Of a stretch of DNA of 64,000 bases, positions 1 through 7,607 are shown piece after piece (position 1 is the first letter of the stretch; each line of letters begins with the position of its first letter). The notes beneath the pieces were generated by a model. The model was not told the DNA's origin, searched no databases, and was given only the letters and a program-made list of their open reading frames with translations. The stretch is from an uncultured Eubacterium sp. (GTDB lineage: Bacteria; Bacillota; Clostridia; Oscillospirales; Acutalibacteraceae). The translations under genes and the position numbers were made by a program. The DNA is taken from NCBI GenBank assembly GCA_910584985.1, contig CAJUDJ010000005.1, forward strand, positions 1 through 64,000, given 5' to 3'.

Positions 1-377
1 CCCGTGGGTCCTGTAGGTCCTGTAGGTCCGGTGCTCCCTGTTACACCTGTAGCTCCAGTAGACCCTGTTGGTCCGGTGATTCCATTTGCACCTGTAGCAC
101 CCGTAGGTCCGGTCGGTCCCATGGCACCGTTTGTTCCGGCTGCACCTGTAGCACCGGTTGGTCCAGTCGGACCCATCGCTCCATTTGTGCCCGGTGCACC
201 CGTAGGTCCTGTAGGTCCTGTAGGTCCGGTTGCGCCTGTCGGACCGCCTGCAGGGCCGGTTGGTCCAGTCGGCCCGGTCGGACCCGGAGTGCAGCAACAA
301 ATATGGCTTACGCAGCAATCACAGTCGCGCTGACAGTTGCAGCTGCTGCCGCTGTAAATATTTGTGTTCAGATTCAT
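1..377 (-). CDS. Collagen-like repeat surface protein (3' end beyond window)
   Basis: The minus strand reads without a stop from the ATG at 375-377 to the window edge. The first 125 codons give a Cys-rich head (about residues 13-29: CNCQRDCDCC, then ICCC) followed by Gly-X-Y triplets, mostly Gly-Pro-Thr with Gly-Ala-Thr and two repeats containing GTNGAMGPTGPTGATG. Such Gly-Pro-Thr proteins in Firmicutes form collagen-like triple helices on the spore or cell surface, and their threonines are often glycosylated. A good ribosome site (AAGGAG, about 386-391) precedes the ATG. It lies 71 bases downstream of a glycosyltransferase gene on the same strand. No signal peptide is evident, which would fit spore-surface rather than Sec export, but this is inference. 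The C-terminal domain is not in the window. Confidence 0.85.
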   Translation of the reverse strand, partial: MNLNTNIYSGSSCNCQRDCDCCVSHICCCTPGPTGPTGPTGPAGGPTGATGPTGPTGPTGAPGTNGAMGPTGPTGATGAAGTNGAMGPTGPTGATGANGITGPTGSTGATGVTGSTGPTGPTGPT

Positions 378-448
378 AATTTAAACTCCTTGGATCAATT
401 TTGGTTTAAACTTTGATGTGAAAAAATACACATCTATATTTAATCTAT

Positions 449-1531
449 TCAAATTATATTGCTTTGGTGAAGAGTTTTAAAATAGCTGAGATTTTGAAGA
501 TATGCTGCTGAATCGGGGCGATATTTGCCTGCTCTTCTGTTATATTCTTCGGCCAGCCTGTAATTTTTCAGCTTATCATAACAAACGCAAAGCTGAATGC
601 ATGGTATATAGCCGTGGGAATCGGCATCACTGAAACCGCCGTTTTTCTCAGAATTCGGAATTGTAAGTGCAAGCTCAAACCAATAAATGGCCTGTGTATA
701 TCTGTCGCACAACATAAATGCATTGCCAAGGGCACAGCATATTTCTGAGCGTGGATTATCATAAAAAAAGGCCCTGAAAAGAATAACAACAGCCTTTTCC
801 GTCTTTCCTGTTTCACGGTAACAAAAGGAAAGAATTTTGCACGCTTCAATTTTATTTTCTGTCCAGCCGTTTTTATCATTCAGAAATTCATTTAAGATTT
901 GAACAGCTTTGCTGTATTTTTTATGATAATAAAGCTCTCTGCCGTAATAGAATTTATCCCGAGGAGTAAAAGGTTCGCCGTCCTTAAGCTGTTTTTGATA
1001 AATAGCAAGATTTCTTGTGCTGTATTCTGTTTTTATGGATTTATGCCGGATTTCTATATTGCTGTAAATTACATTGCCGATTGGCTCTATTGCTTCGTGA
1101 ACTCTGCCTTTCCAGATCGGGTTTGCAGATTTTCGGATAATTCGTTCCCTGTAATAGGAAAAGGTTGTATTTCCATTTTCATCAAAGGCTGTGCTGTATT
1201 TCATCATAACAGTATCTGTGCTGCCAAGGTTCTTTTTAAGCTCTGCAAGCCTGCGGCAGTTTTCAGGTGTTAAAACATCATCTGCATCAAGCCACATAAC
1301 ATATTCTGATTCGGCTTTGGAAAAAGAAAAATTCCGTGCGGCTGAAAAATCATCTGTCCATCTGAAATCAAACACCCTGTCTGTATATTTAAAAGCAATT
1401 TCCTTTGTTTTATCCGTGCTTCCCGTATCGGCAATAATAATTTCGTCAACAGCATTTTTTACGCTGTCAAGGCATCTTGCAAGCACCTTTTCTTCATTTT
1501 TAACAATCATACATAAGCTGATGGATGCCAT
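449..1531 (-). CDS. Family 2 glycosyltransferase with C-terminal TPR-like repeats
   Basis: A 360-residue protein. The N-terminal 100 residues are a GT-A fold of family 2: the opening SISLCMIVKNEEKVLARCL, the nucleotide-sugar loop IIIADTGSTDKT, and the metal-binding motif WLDADD near residue 80. Residues from about 185 onward are helical with TPR-like pairs (KFYYGRELYYHKKYSKA; ALGNAFMLCDRYTQAIYWF). This architecture resembles SunS-like peptide glycosyltransferases. It contains no membrane segment, so it acts in the cytoplasm. It is directly upstream of the collagen-like gene on the same strand, which makes that protein a plausible acceptor (inference). Start ATG 1531 has AGGAGG six bases upstream. 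Confidence 0.85.
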   Translation of the reverse strand: MASISLCMIVKNEEKVLARCLDSVKNAVDEIIIADTGSTDKTKEIAFKYTDRVFDFRWTDDFSAARNFSFSKAESEYVMWLDADDVLTPENCRRLAELKKNLGSTDTVMMKYSTAFDENGNTTFSYYRERIIRKSANPIWKGRVHEAIEPIGNVIYSNIEIRHKSIKTEYSTRNLAIYQKQLKDGEPFTPRDKFYYGRELYYHKKYSKAVQILNEFLNDKNGWTENKIEACKILSFCYRETGKTEKAVVILFRAFFYDNPRSEICCALGNAFMLCDRYTQAIYWFELALTIPNSEKNGGFSDADSHGYIPCIQLCVCYDKLKNYRLAEEYNRRAGKYRPDSAAYLQNLSYFKTLHQSNII

Positions 1532-1584
1532 AGTTTACCTCCTGTTGTTTCAATTTATAATATGAAAGCAAAATGAAAACGGCA

Positions 1585-1611
1585 CAAAAAATCCCGGTCA
1601 ACAGACCGGGG
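1585..1611 (-). terminator. Rho-independent terminator after htrA
   Basis: CCCGGTC-AACA-GACCGGG stem (1593-1610). On the minus strand it is followed by six T residues (complement of 1585-1590). It closes the response regulator-kinase-htrA unit 17 bases after the htrA stop and separates it from the glycosyltransferase gene. Confidence 0.85.
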
Positions 1612-1627
1612 TTTTGAAATATATAGC

Positions 1628-3052
1628 TTAGCCTTTTGATTCAACCAAGGTACATTCAACCTCAAAGGTATCAATCTGATTATTTTTGATTCGTGCGATT
1701 GTAAGCTTAACCGTATCACCCGGTTTGCTTTTGGCAAGCACAGAGGTCATAATATCAACGGAGGTAAGCGTTTCGCCGTTTACTGCAACAATCATGTCAT
1801 ACTGCTGCAGTCCTTTATCTGCAAGGCCGGAATCGCTGCTTATCTCATTAATAACCATTGTGCCTGCAGCATCCTCAAAGCCAAGCTCGCCGAGTGCATT
1901 TACAATTGCTGTTGCATTTGAATAGGAGCCGATAGCCTTGTAGGTTATGCCGAGCTTTGCCCTGCCTTCAACATAACCAACCTTTATCAGGCTGTTTGCG
2001 GTCGCAACTGCCGTATTGCTTGGAACGGCAAAGCCCATTCCTTCATATTCCGTGGCGGCTATTTTAGAGGAATTCACGCCGATAACCTGGCCCTGCATAT
2101 TGAAAAGTCCGCCTCCGCTGTTTCCCGGGTTGATGGATGCATCAATCTGAATACATTCCGTGTTATATCCGATGGTTGATTTAATTGGTCTGGCAAGGGC
2201 AGAAACATAGCCGCTGGATAAGCTGTTTAAGAAATCAAGCCCGCCGGGACAGCCGATAACAACCACCTGTTCACCCTGAACCGTAGTATCGGAATCTGCA
2301 AATTCTGCAATCTTAAGACCGGTTGCGTTTATGGAAAGCACGCCGATATCTGTCTGGCTGTCATAGCCGACCATTTCAGCATCATATTCTTTCTTATTAT
2401 TGAGCGTTACTGTGAATTTTGTGCCGTCACTTATAACATGCGCATTTGTAAGAATATAGGTTTTTCCGTTGCTTTCAAGCATAAGAATACCTGAACCGGC
2501 ACCTGATTTTACATTTTCGCCGCTGCTGTTCTGTGAGCCGTAGCCGTAAAAGTTGCTGTAATTCGACGCTTGTGTATAAACGGTAATTCCCACACAGGAG
2601 TCAACAGCATTTTTTGCCACACCGGCCACGGTTAAATCGCCGGATGCGTTGGTAAGCGGAACATCTGCCTGTGTTTCTGTTTCCACCTGAACGGAAGAAT
2701 CTGTTGACGCTTCATCTTTTTCCGATTTGCTGTTATCGGAGAATGCAGAAAATAATAGACCTGCAAATGCCAGCACAATACAGCATACAAATATGATTAT
2801 AAACACAGTTACGGTTTTGCTTTTTTTCTTCGGAGCGGGCGCAGCCGTGTGATTCGGCTCGGCATACGGAGCAGACTGCGAATAATTCTGCTGCTGTTCG
2901 GGTGCATGGTAATATGCGTTGCCGTTTGCTGCATTTGCATTTGTGTAGGAATAATGATAGGTTGTGTTTTCCTCTGCTGCCGGCTGTGCCGAGGCATTTT
3001 CCTCAGGCGGATTCGGTGAAGTGAAATCGTTGTTGTTTTCAAATTCATTCAT
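1628..3052 (-). CDS. htrA: HtrA/DegP-type membrane-anchored serine protease with PDZ domain
   Basis: A 474-residue protein. Residues 1-78 are a polar, Asn/Gln/Pro-rich cytoplasmic tail. Residues 81-104 form one membrane segment, followed by an acidic linker. The trypsin-like domain carries the complete triad: His205 in LTNAHVISDG, Asp235 in SQTDIGVLS, Ser312 in NPGNSGGGLF. A PDZ domain occupies about residues 375-468. This is the Gram-positive HtrA layout: the protease faces outward and degrades misfolded secreted proteins. It lies two bases downstream of a sensor kinase gene and shares its operon. In Bacillus, CssRS controls htrA in answer to secretion stress; the same coupling is inferred here. 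The ribosome site AAAGGAG sits at the end of the kinase gene. Confidence 0.93.
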   Translation of the reverse strand: MNEFENNNDFTSPNPPEENASAQPAAEENTTYHYSYTNANAANGNAYYHAPEQQQNYSQSAPYAEPNHTAAPAPKKKSKTVTVFIIIFVCCIVLAFAGLLFSAFSDNSKSEKDEASTDSSVQVETETQADVPLTNASGDLTVAGVAKNAVDSCVGITVYTQASNYSNFYGYGSQNSSGENVKSGAGSGILMLESNGKTYILTNAHVISDGTKFTVTLNNKKEYDAEMVGYDSQTDIGVLSINATGLKIAEFADSDTTVQGEQVVVIGCPGGLDFLNSLSSGYVSALARPIKSTIGYNTECIQIDASINPGNSGGGLFNMQGQVIGVNSSKIAATEYEGMGFAVPSNTAVATANSLIKVGYVEGRAKLGITYKAIGSYSNATAIVNALGELGFEDAAGTMVINEISSDSGLADKGLQQYDMIVAVNGETLTSVDIMTSVLAKSKPGDTVKLTIARIKNNQIDTFEVECTLVESKG

Positions 3053-3054
3053 AG

Positions 3055-4593
3055 TTATTTTTTCTCCTTTTTATATATGGGGCTGAATTGCTTGGGAATT
3101 GTGAATGTGAATTCAGCTGTTTTTGCATTGTCGCTTGAAGCAAAGATTCGTCCGCCGTGCATTTCTATCATAAGCCTTACAATATAAAGGCCTAAGCCTG
3201 CACCCTTTGAATCAAGGCTTCTGCTTTTGTCAACCTTATAAAAGCGTTCAAAAACCCGTGAAAGTTCTTCTTTCTTAATGCCTTCGCCGCTGTTTTTGAT
3301 AGAAACGGTTATATCTGTATTCCGCTCTTTCAGCGTTACTTCAATATAGCCACCGTTGTTTGTGAATTTAACCGCATTGTCAAACAGGTTATAAATGGCC
3401 TGATAAATCATATCAGGGTCAGCAACGATATATGTGGGTTTAAAACTTTCAAGTCCTCTGATTTCAATATTTTTATTTTCAATTTTTTGTTCAAAGGTTA
3501 AAAGTATGTGAATAATCTGATCGGAAATATCATAGTTGGACGGTTTCATTTCAAGATCGCCGCTTTCGATTTTGCTCATATTGAGCATGGAAACCACAAG
3601 GCGTGATAATCTTCTTACCTCGGTGCTTACAATTTCAAGATAATAATCCTGTTTATTTTTTGGAATTGTGCCGTCCAGAATGCCGTCTATAAACCCGGCA
3701 ATTGATGTCATCGGTGTTTTAAGCTCATGTGAAACATTTGAAACAAAGCTTCTGCGCGAACCCTCAAGCGTATCCAGTGCGTCTGCCATATCATTGAAGG
3801 CTCTGCCGAGTGCGGCAAGCTCATCATTGCCGGTAGTTTTTACTCTGTAAGAGAAATCTCCCACGGAAAACTGCTTTGCCGCAGCACTCATCTGCTGAAG
3901 CGGGGTAACCATTTTCTTTGTTAAATAGTATATACATATGAAAGCAAGAATAAGGCAGAAAAACGCAGAAATGATAAAAATTCTTAAAAATTCCAGCACA
4001 AGCGTCTGCACACCTGAATTGGAAAGCGCAAAAACAGACCCGATTGCTTTTCCGTCTGCAATAATCGGTTTACCCACAACAAAATACTGCAGGCTTAAAA
4101 TATGTGTTGTTTCAACAATTTCGCCTTTTTCGGAAACGGATTTGATGATGCTGCTGTTCATTTTAAGGTTATCATGCTTTGAACAGGGAAGCATTGAGCC
4201 TGAAAAGGGCAGTGAGCCTGCACGCTCGCTGCAAAACAGGATTTCCCCGTCCAGATTGCACACAAAAACATCTGCATCTATGGATTGTGAAATCGTTGCC
4301 AGTGTTTCACACACAAGCTCCTTTTCAAGGCTGTAATTTTTATTCATATCCTCTATGGAAATTACGTTTTCAACTGTGTTTGAAATGGAAGAGGTGTTGT
4401 TTTTCAGAAGATTTGTTCTTTCATTTGCAATATAGTTGTTTACAAGAATAAAAAGCGATGAACCAAGCACGGTTAAAACCACAAGGAAAATGGCTGCAAA
4501 CAAAACGAAATATTTTGTAAAAATATTTGAGTTTGCAACGATAACATCTGTTATGTGATTTTTAATGGCAGTAAATTTCTTTTTCACAGACAT
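3055..4593 (-). CDS. Sensor histidine kinase (HAMP, HisKA, HATPase)
   Basis: A 512-residue kinase. Membrane segments lie at about 25-52 and 205-225 and bracket an extracytoplasmic sensor region of roughly 150 residues. A HAMP linker follows (225-280). The H box is FVSNVSHELKTPMTSIAG with phospho-acceptor His289. The ATP-binding domain has the N box (NLFDNAVKFT, Asn406) and the G boxes NSGEGI and KGAGLGLYIV. It resembles PhoR/CssS-type kinases. It lies between its response regulator (five bases upstream) and htrA (two bases downstream). The stimulus cannot be read from the sequence; secretion or envelope stress is suggested by the neighbouring protease. Confidence 0.92.
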   Translation of the reverse strand: MSVKKKFTAIKNHITDVIVANSNIFTKYFVLFAAIFLVVLTVLGSSLFILVNNYIANERTNLLKNNTSSISNTVENVISIEDMNKNYSLEKELVCETLATISQSIDADVFVCNLDGEILFCSERAGSLPFSGSMLPCSKHDNLKMNSSIIKSVSEKGEIVETTHILSLQYFVVGKPIIADGKAIGSVFALSNSGVQTLVLEFLRIFIISAFFCLILAFICIYYLTKKMVTPLQQMSAAAKQFSVGDFSYRVKTTGNDELAALGRAFNDMADALDTLEGSRRSFVSNVSHELKTPMTSIAGFIDGILDGTIPKNKQDYYLEIVSTEVRRLSRLVVSMLNMSKIESGDLEMKPSNYDISDQIIHILLTFEQKIENKNIEIRGLESFKPTYIVADPDMIYQAIYNLFDNAVKFTNNGGYIEVTLKERNTDITVSIKNSGEGIKKEELSRVFERFYKVDKSRSLDSKGAGLGLYIVRLMIEMHGGRIFASSDNAKTAEFTFTIPKQFSPIYKKEKK

Positions 4594-4598
4594 TTAAC

Positions 4599-5294
4599 TT
4601 ATTCCTTGGTTTCAAATTTATAGCCTACGCCCCAAACTGTTTTCAGAGTCCACTGGTCAGAAACACCCTCAAGCTTTTCGCGAAGGCGTTTTACATGTAC
4701 ATCCACAGTTCTGGAATCACCGTAGTAATCAAAGCCCCATACCTCGTCAAGAAGCTGATCTCTGGTGTAAACTCTGTTCGGATTTGATGCAAAATGATAA
4801 ATAAGCTCAAGTTCTTTCGGTGGTGTATCAACAGCAACACCGTTAACCTTAAGCTCATAATTAACGATGTTTATCTCAAGCTTGTCATAAACAACGGTTT
4901 TCTTTTCATTTCCTGCATTGTCATTATCGCCTTTTACACGGCGGAGAACAGCTTTGATTCTTGCCATAACTTCTTTGGCTTCAAACGGTTTTGTTACATA
5001 ATCATCTGCGCCGAGCTCAAGCCCGAGCACCTTGTCAAAGGTTTCGCCCTTTGCGCTCAGCATAATAATCGGCACGGAGGAAGTTTTGCGTATTTCACGG
5101 CAAACCTGCCAGCCGTCCATTTTCGGAAGCATAATATCCAGAAGAACCAGATCAGGAGATTTGGCTTCAAATGTGTTTACGGCAGTCTGGCCGTCATTTG
5201 CAAGATATACCGTGTAGTTTTCATTTTCAAGATAAAGCTTCAGCAGTTCGCAGATATGAAGATCATCGTCCACAACAAGAATTTTATTACTCAT
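4599..5294 (-). CDS. OmpR/PhoB-family response regulator
   Basis: A 231-residue protein. The receiver domain has the acidic pair DDD (9-11), phospho-acceptor Asp53 (LVLLDIMLPKMDG) and Lys102 (YVTKPF). A C-terminal winged helix (about 135-230) ends in VDVHVKRLREKLEG and TVWGVGYKFE, typical of the OmpR/PhoB family. I start it at ATG 5294 because AAAGGAG lies eight bases upstream and the protein then begins MSNKILVVDDD; an in-frame start 14 codons earlier adds residues foreign to the family. It is first in a unit with the kinase and htrA. Confidence 0.94.
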   Translation of the reverse strand: MSNKILVVDDDLHICELLKLYLENENYTVYLANDGQTAVNTFEAKSPDLVLLDIMLPKMDGWQVCREIRKTSSVPIIMLSAKGETFDKVLGLELGADDYVTKPFEAKEVMARIKAVLRRVKGDNDNAGNEKKTVVYDKLEINIVNYELKVNGVAVDTPPKELELIYHFASNPNRVYTRDQLLDEVWGFDYYGDSRTVDVHVKRLREKLEGVSDQWTLKTVWGVGYKFETKE

Positions 5295-5407
5295 AAATTT
5301 TTCTCCTTTGCATTGGGTTTGAACCAATAATATCATTTGTTTTTGTTCATAATTTTATATTTCGGTAAACAAACAGTGAAATTTGTTAAGATTTTTTAAA
5401 TAATTGT

Positions 5408-6643
5408 TTACCATTCTTTTCCGCGCATCTGAGCACTTTCAACAAAATCTATAAACTGCCTTGCACAGCGCGGTGATCTTCCGCCCTTGCGCGAAGCCCA
5501 CTGTTCGGCAACAAGGTGAAGCTTTTGCGGGTTTACATTCAGCTGTCTGTCAGCCGCTATTTTATCCACAATGTCAAGATAATCCTTTTTGTCAGGATTG
5601 ATAAAGGTTATGGAAAGCCCAAAGCGGTCCGAAAGGCTGAGCTGCTCCTGCATAATATCGTTTCTGTTAATATCGTTTTCACGGTCCGAAAAGCTTTCCT
5701 TAATCAAATGCCGTCTGTTTGAAGTGGCATATATAATTGTGTTGTGCTTTCTGCCCGAAAGACTGCCTTCAAGAGCCGCCTTAAGCTCCCCGAAGGAATC
5801 ATCATGCGAATCAAAGCACAAATCATCAATGAATATAATGAACTTCATAGGGCTTTCGGAAAGCAGTTCTCTGATAAGATTGAGATCGGGAATATCGCTT
5901 TTTGATATTTCAATCATTCTTAATCCGTATTTTGCATATTCATTCAGAACAGCGTGCACGGTTGAACTTTTTCCCGTGCCTCTGTCGCCGTAAAGCAGAA
6001 CATTATTGGAGGGGTAGCCGTTCACAAAGCTTTCTGTATTGTCTATAACTTTTTTGCGCTGTGTCTCATAATTCTTCAAATCAGAAAGCAAAACAGGGTC
6101 AGTGCCGCTGATTGGGCAAAGGGAATGATTTCTCCATGTGAAGGCAACATATTTGGAATACATTCCATATCCGTTTTCCCTGTGATATTTTAAAAGCACA
6201 TTTATATTTTCGGCCCATTTTGTTCTGAGCGGAGAAACAGCCGTTCCGGTTTCCCATGCAGGAAGTGTTTTAAGAACCTTTTTTAAATCTTCGTTTTCAA
6301 CGGAATTATAAATATCTTCGGGTTTAATAAAAGCAATTGCCTCCAGCTTTTCAAGATCACTTTTTACACCGTTTAAAACGGCATCGGGCAGTGTGTCTGC
6401 CTTACCGCTTGCGGCTGCTTTTGTGAAGGCATTGTCGTCAGTAAGGATTAGCCTTGAAACATAATCGGCAAAGGATTTATGGCTTGTTACCTTTCTGAAA
6501 AATTCACTTTGCTTTTCAAGCACTTTTTCGTTGCTGATATTCTGAAGAAGATCAAGCAGAGAGGAGATAACGCTGTCCTTTTTTAAATCATAAACGCAAA
6601 GTGCTTCTATATAAAATCTTAATTGCTGTGCCGTATTCATCAT
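5408..6643 (-). CDS. DUF815-family AAA+ ATPase
   Basis: A 411-residue protein. A helical N-terminal half of about 190 residues precedes an AAA+ core with Walker A GDRGTGKSS (219-227), Walker B KFIIFIDDL (about 267-275) and a sensor-like IYATSNRRHL. The match to the DUF815 family rests on this combination (the FGELKAALEG segment and the SDRFGLSITF region). The biochemical role of the family is not established. The gene is monocistronic, faces away from the FadR-type regulator, and starts at the first of two tandem ATG codons behind AGAAGTG. Confidence 0.82.
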   Translation of the reverse strand: MMNTAQQLRFYIEALCVYDLKKDSVISSLLDLLQNISNEKVLEKQSEFFRKVTSHKSFADYVSRLILTDDNAFTKAAASGKADTLPDAVLNGVKSDLEKLEAIAFIKPEDIYNSVENEDLKKVLKTLPAWETGTAVSPLRTKWAENINVLLKYHRENGYGMYSKYVAFTWRNHSLCPISGTDPVLLSDLKNYETQRKKVIDNTESFVNGYPSNNVLLYGDRGTGKSSTVHAVLNEYAKYGLRMIEISKSDIPDLNLIRELLSESPMKFIIFIDDLCFDSHDDSFGELKAALEGSLSGRKHNTIIYATSNRRHLIKESFSDRENDINRNDIMQEQLSLSDRFGLSITFINPDKKDYLDIVDKIAADRQLNVNPQKLHLVAEQWASRKGGRSPRCARQFIDFVESAQMRGKEW

Positions 6644-6684
6644 TTTTCACTTCTTTAATTTTAGAATAAATATATTTTTATATT

Positions 6685-6713
6685 ATATTACTACTATTTT
6701 ACGGTTTTTACAA
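6685..6713 (-). promoter_or_regulatory. Probable promoter of the DUF815 ATPase gene
   Basis: Read on the minus strand: TTGTAA (complement of 6708-6713), 17 bases, TAATAT (complement of 6685-6690). A second A/T-rich hexamer lies a few bases downstream, so the exact minus-ten is uncertain. Confidence 0.5.
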
Positions 6714-6769
6714 GACGGGAAACAATAAATAATTGTTCAGATATGCATTTATAGTGGATTTTGTCATAA

Positions 6770-6782
6770 GACATCAGACAAC
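6770..6782 (+). promoter_or_regulatory. Candidate operator copy 1 (GACATCAGACAAC)
   Basis: The 13-mer GACATCAGACAAC ends four bases before the TTGACA of the regulator gene. The same element with one transition (GACATTAGACAAC) lies inside the ilvC promoter at 7513-7525. The placement suggests autoregulation by the adjacent FadR-type protein. Its GACAA half is followed two bases later by TGTTG. Confidence 0.6.
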
Positions 6783-6785
6783 TTG

Positions 6786-6815
6786 TTGACAGGATGCATA
6801 CGGATATGTTATGAT
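6786..6815 (+). promoter_or_regulatory. Promoter of the FadR-type regulator gene
   Basis: TTGACA (6786-6791), 18 bases, TATGAT (6810-6815). Transcription would begin near 6822, only about 13 bases before the ATG at 6835. An upstream in-frame ATG at 6811 lies inside the minus-ten box and therefore cannot be the start. Confidence 0.75.
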
Positions 6816-6834
6816 GAAAGCAAGAGGTGGGTAT

Positions 6835-7491
6835 ATGAGCCATTCAGCATTGCTTGCAGACAGCACTGCACAGCGTATTTTAAAAATGATAGAAGAGGAA
6901 AACCGTTTTTCGGTGGGTGATAAGCTGCCGAATGAAAATGATTTGGCGGGTGAGCTCGGTGTGAGTCGTTCAACGCTCAGAGAGGCTGTAAAAATTCTTA
7001 CAACAAACGGAATTGTAGAAATCAAAAGAGGAAAAGGAACCTTTGTTACTTCAACTACAATTATAAATTCCGGAAATCTGAATGATATTGCCTCCGGGCT
7101 TGAAGATTTGTTTGAAATGCGCCTTATGTTTGAACCGGAATGTGCTTATCTTGCGGCAGAACGGGCAACTGATGAGGAAATTGAAACCATATGCTATTAC
7201 GGCGAAGAAATTGAAAAAAAGATTTTAAGCGGTGAGGACAGAACCTTTGAGGAACAAAAATTTCACGAAAGCATTGCCAATGCAACGCATAATTCCTTTG
7301 TGAAGCAGTTTATGCCCGTTATTTTCAATGCAATCAAAAAAGGCGTTGTTGTTCTTACAAAGGATCAGGATGTGAGCGATGACAATCTTAAGGACGACAG
7401 GCTGATTATGGAGTTTATTAAAAAAAGAAATCCTGAGGGGGCAAGAACGGCTATGAAGTTGCATATCATTCACGCCATTGAACGCCTGTAA
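6835..7491 (+). CDS. FadR-subfamily GntR transcriptional regulator
   Basis: A 218-residue regulator. The winged helix-turn-helix (about 5-75) carries the GntR signature FSVGDKLPNENDLAGELGVS, STLREAVKIL and IVEIKRGKGTFV. The C-terminal FCD ligand domain (about 88-215) has the helical metal or ligand motif EQKFHESIANATHNSF and a late His pair (LHIIHAI). The ATG at 6835 is chosen because AGAGGTGGG lies just upstream and the earlier ATG falls inside the promoter. The gene is followed 116 bases later by ilvC, and the two promoters share a 13-base element, so control of ilvC in response to a pathway metabolite is inferred. Confidence 0.88.
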   Translation: MSHSALLADSTAQRILKMIEEENRFSVGDKLPNENDLAGELGVSRSTLREAVKILTTNGIVEIKRGKGTFVTSTTIINSGNLNDIASGLEDLFEMRLMFEPECAYLAAERATDEEIETICYYGEEIEKKILSGEDRTFEEQKFHESIANATHNSFVKQFMPVIFNAIKKGVVVLTKDQDVSDDNLKDDRLIMEFIKKRNPEGARTAMKLHIIHAIERL

Positions 7492-7510
7492 AAATATTTT
7501 CAATTAGATA

Positions 7511-7539
7511 TTGACATTAGACAACAGGCAATATATAAT
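7511..7539 (+). promoter_or_regulatory. ilvC promoter
   Basis: A perfect TTGACA (7511-7516), 17 bases, TATAAT (7534-7539). The candidate operator (7513-7525) covers the minus-35 box and the upstream spacer, which is a repressing position. The roughly 60-base leader contains a small stem, CGGGT (7561-7565) with ACCCG (7575-7579). Confidence 0.85.
7513..7525 (+). promoter_or_regulatory. Candidate operator copy 2 (GACATTAGACAAC)
   Basis: It matches 12 of 13 bases with 6770-6782. With the two flanking T residues it reads TTGAC-ATTA-GACAA, an imperfect inverted repeat typical of GntR-family sites. It overlaps the ilvC minus-35 box. Confidence 0.6.
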
Positions 7540-7607
7540 ATGAATAAATAAAAAAACAGACGGGTAGTCATACAACCCGCCGAAATAAATATACGGAGGA
7601 ATTTATT

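Noticed and set aside
4..333. Open frame on the plus strand reading Gly-Pro-Val repeats
   Set aside because: It is the mirror of the minus-strand collagen repeat. The minus strand has a ribosome site, an ATG and a Cys-rich head, and the Gly-Pro-Thr composition is typical of real collagen-like proteins.
4794..5330. A 178-residue plus-strand frame antisense to the response regulator
   Set aside because: It is entirely antisense to a well-defined response regulator gene, with no ribosome site and low-complexity hydrophobic composition.
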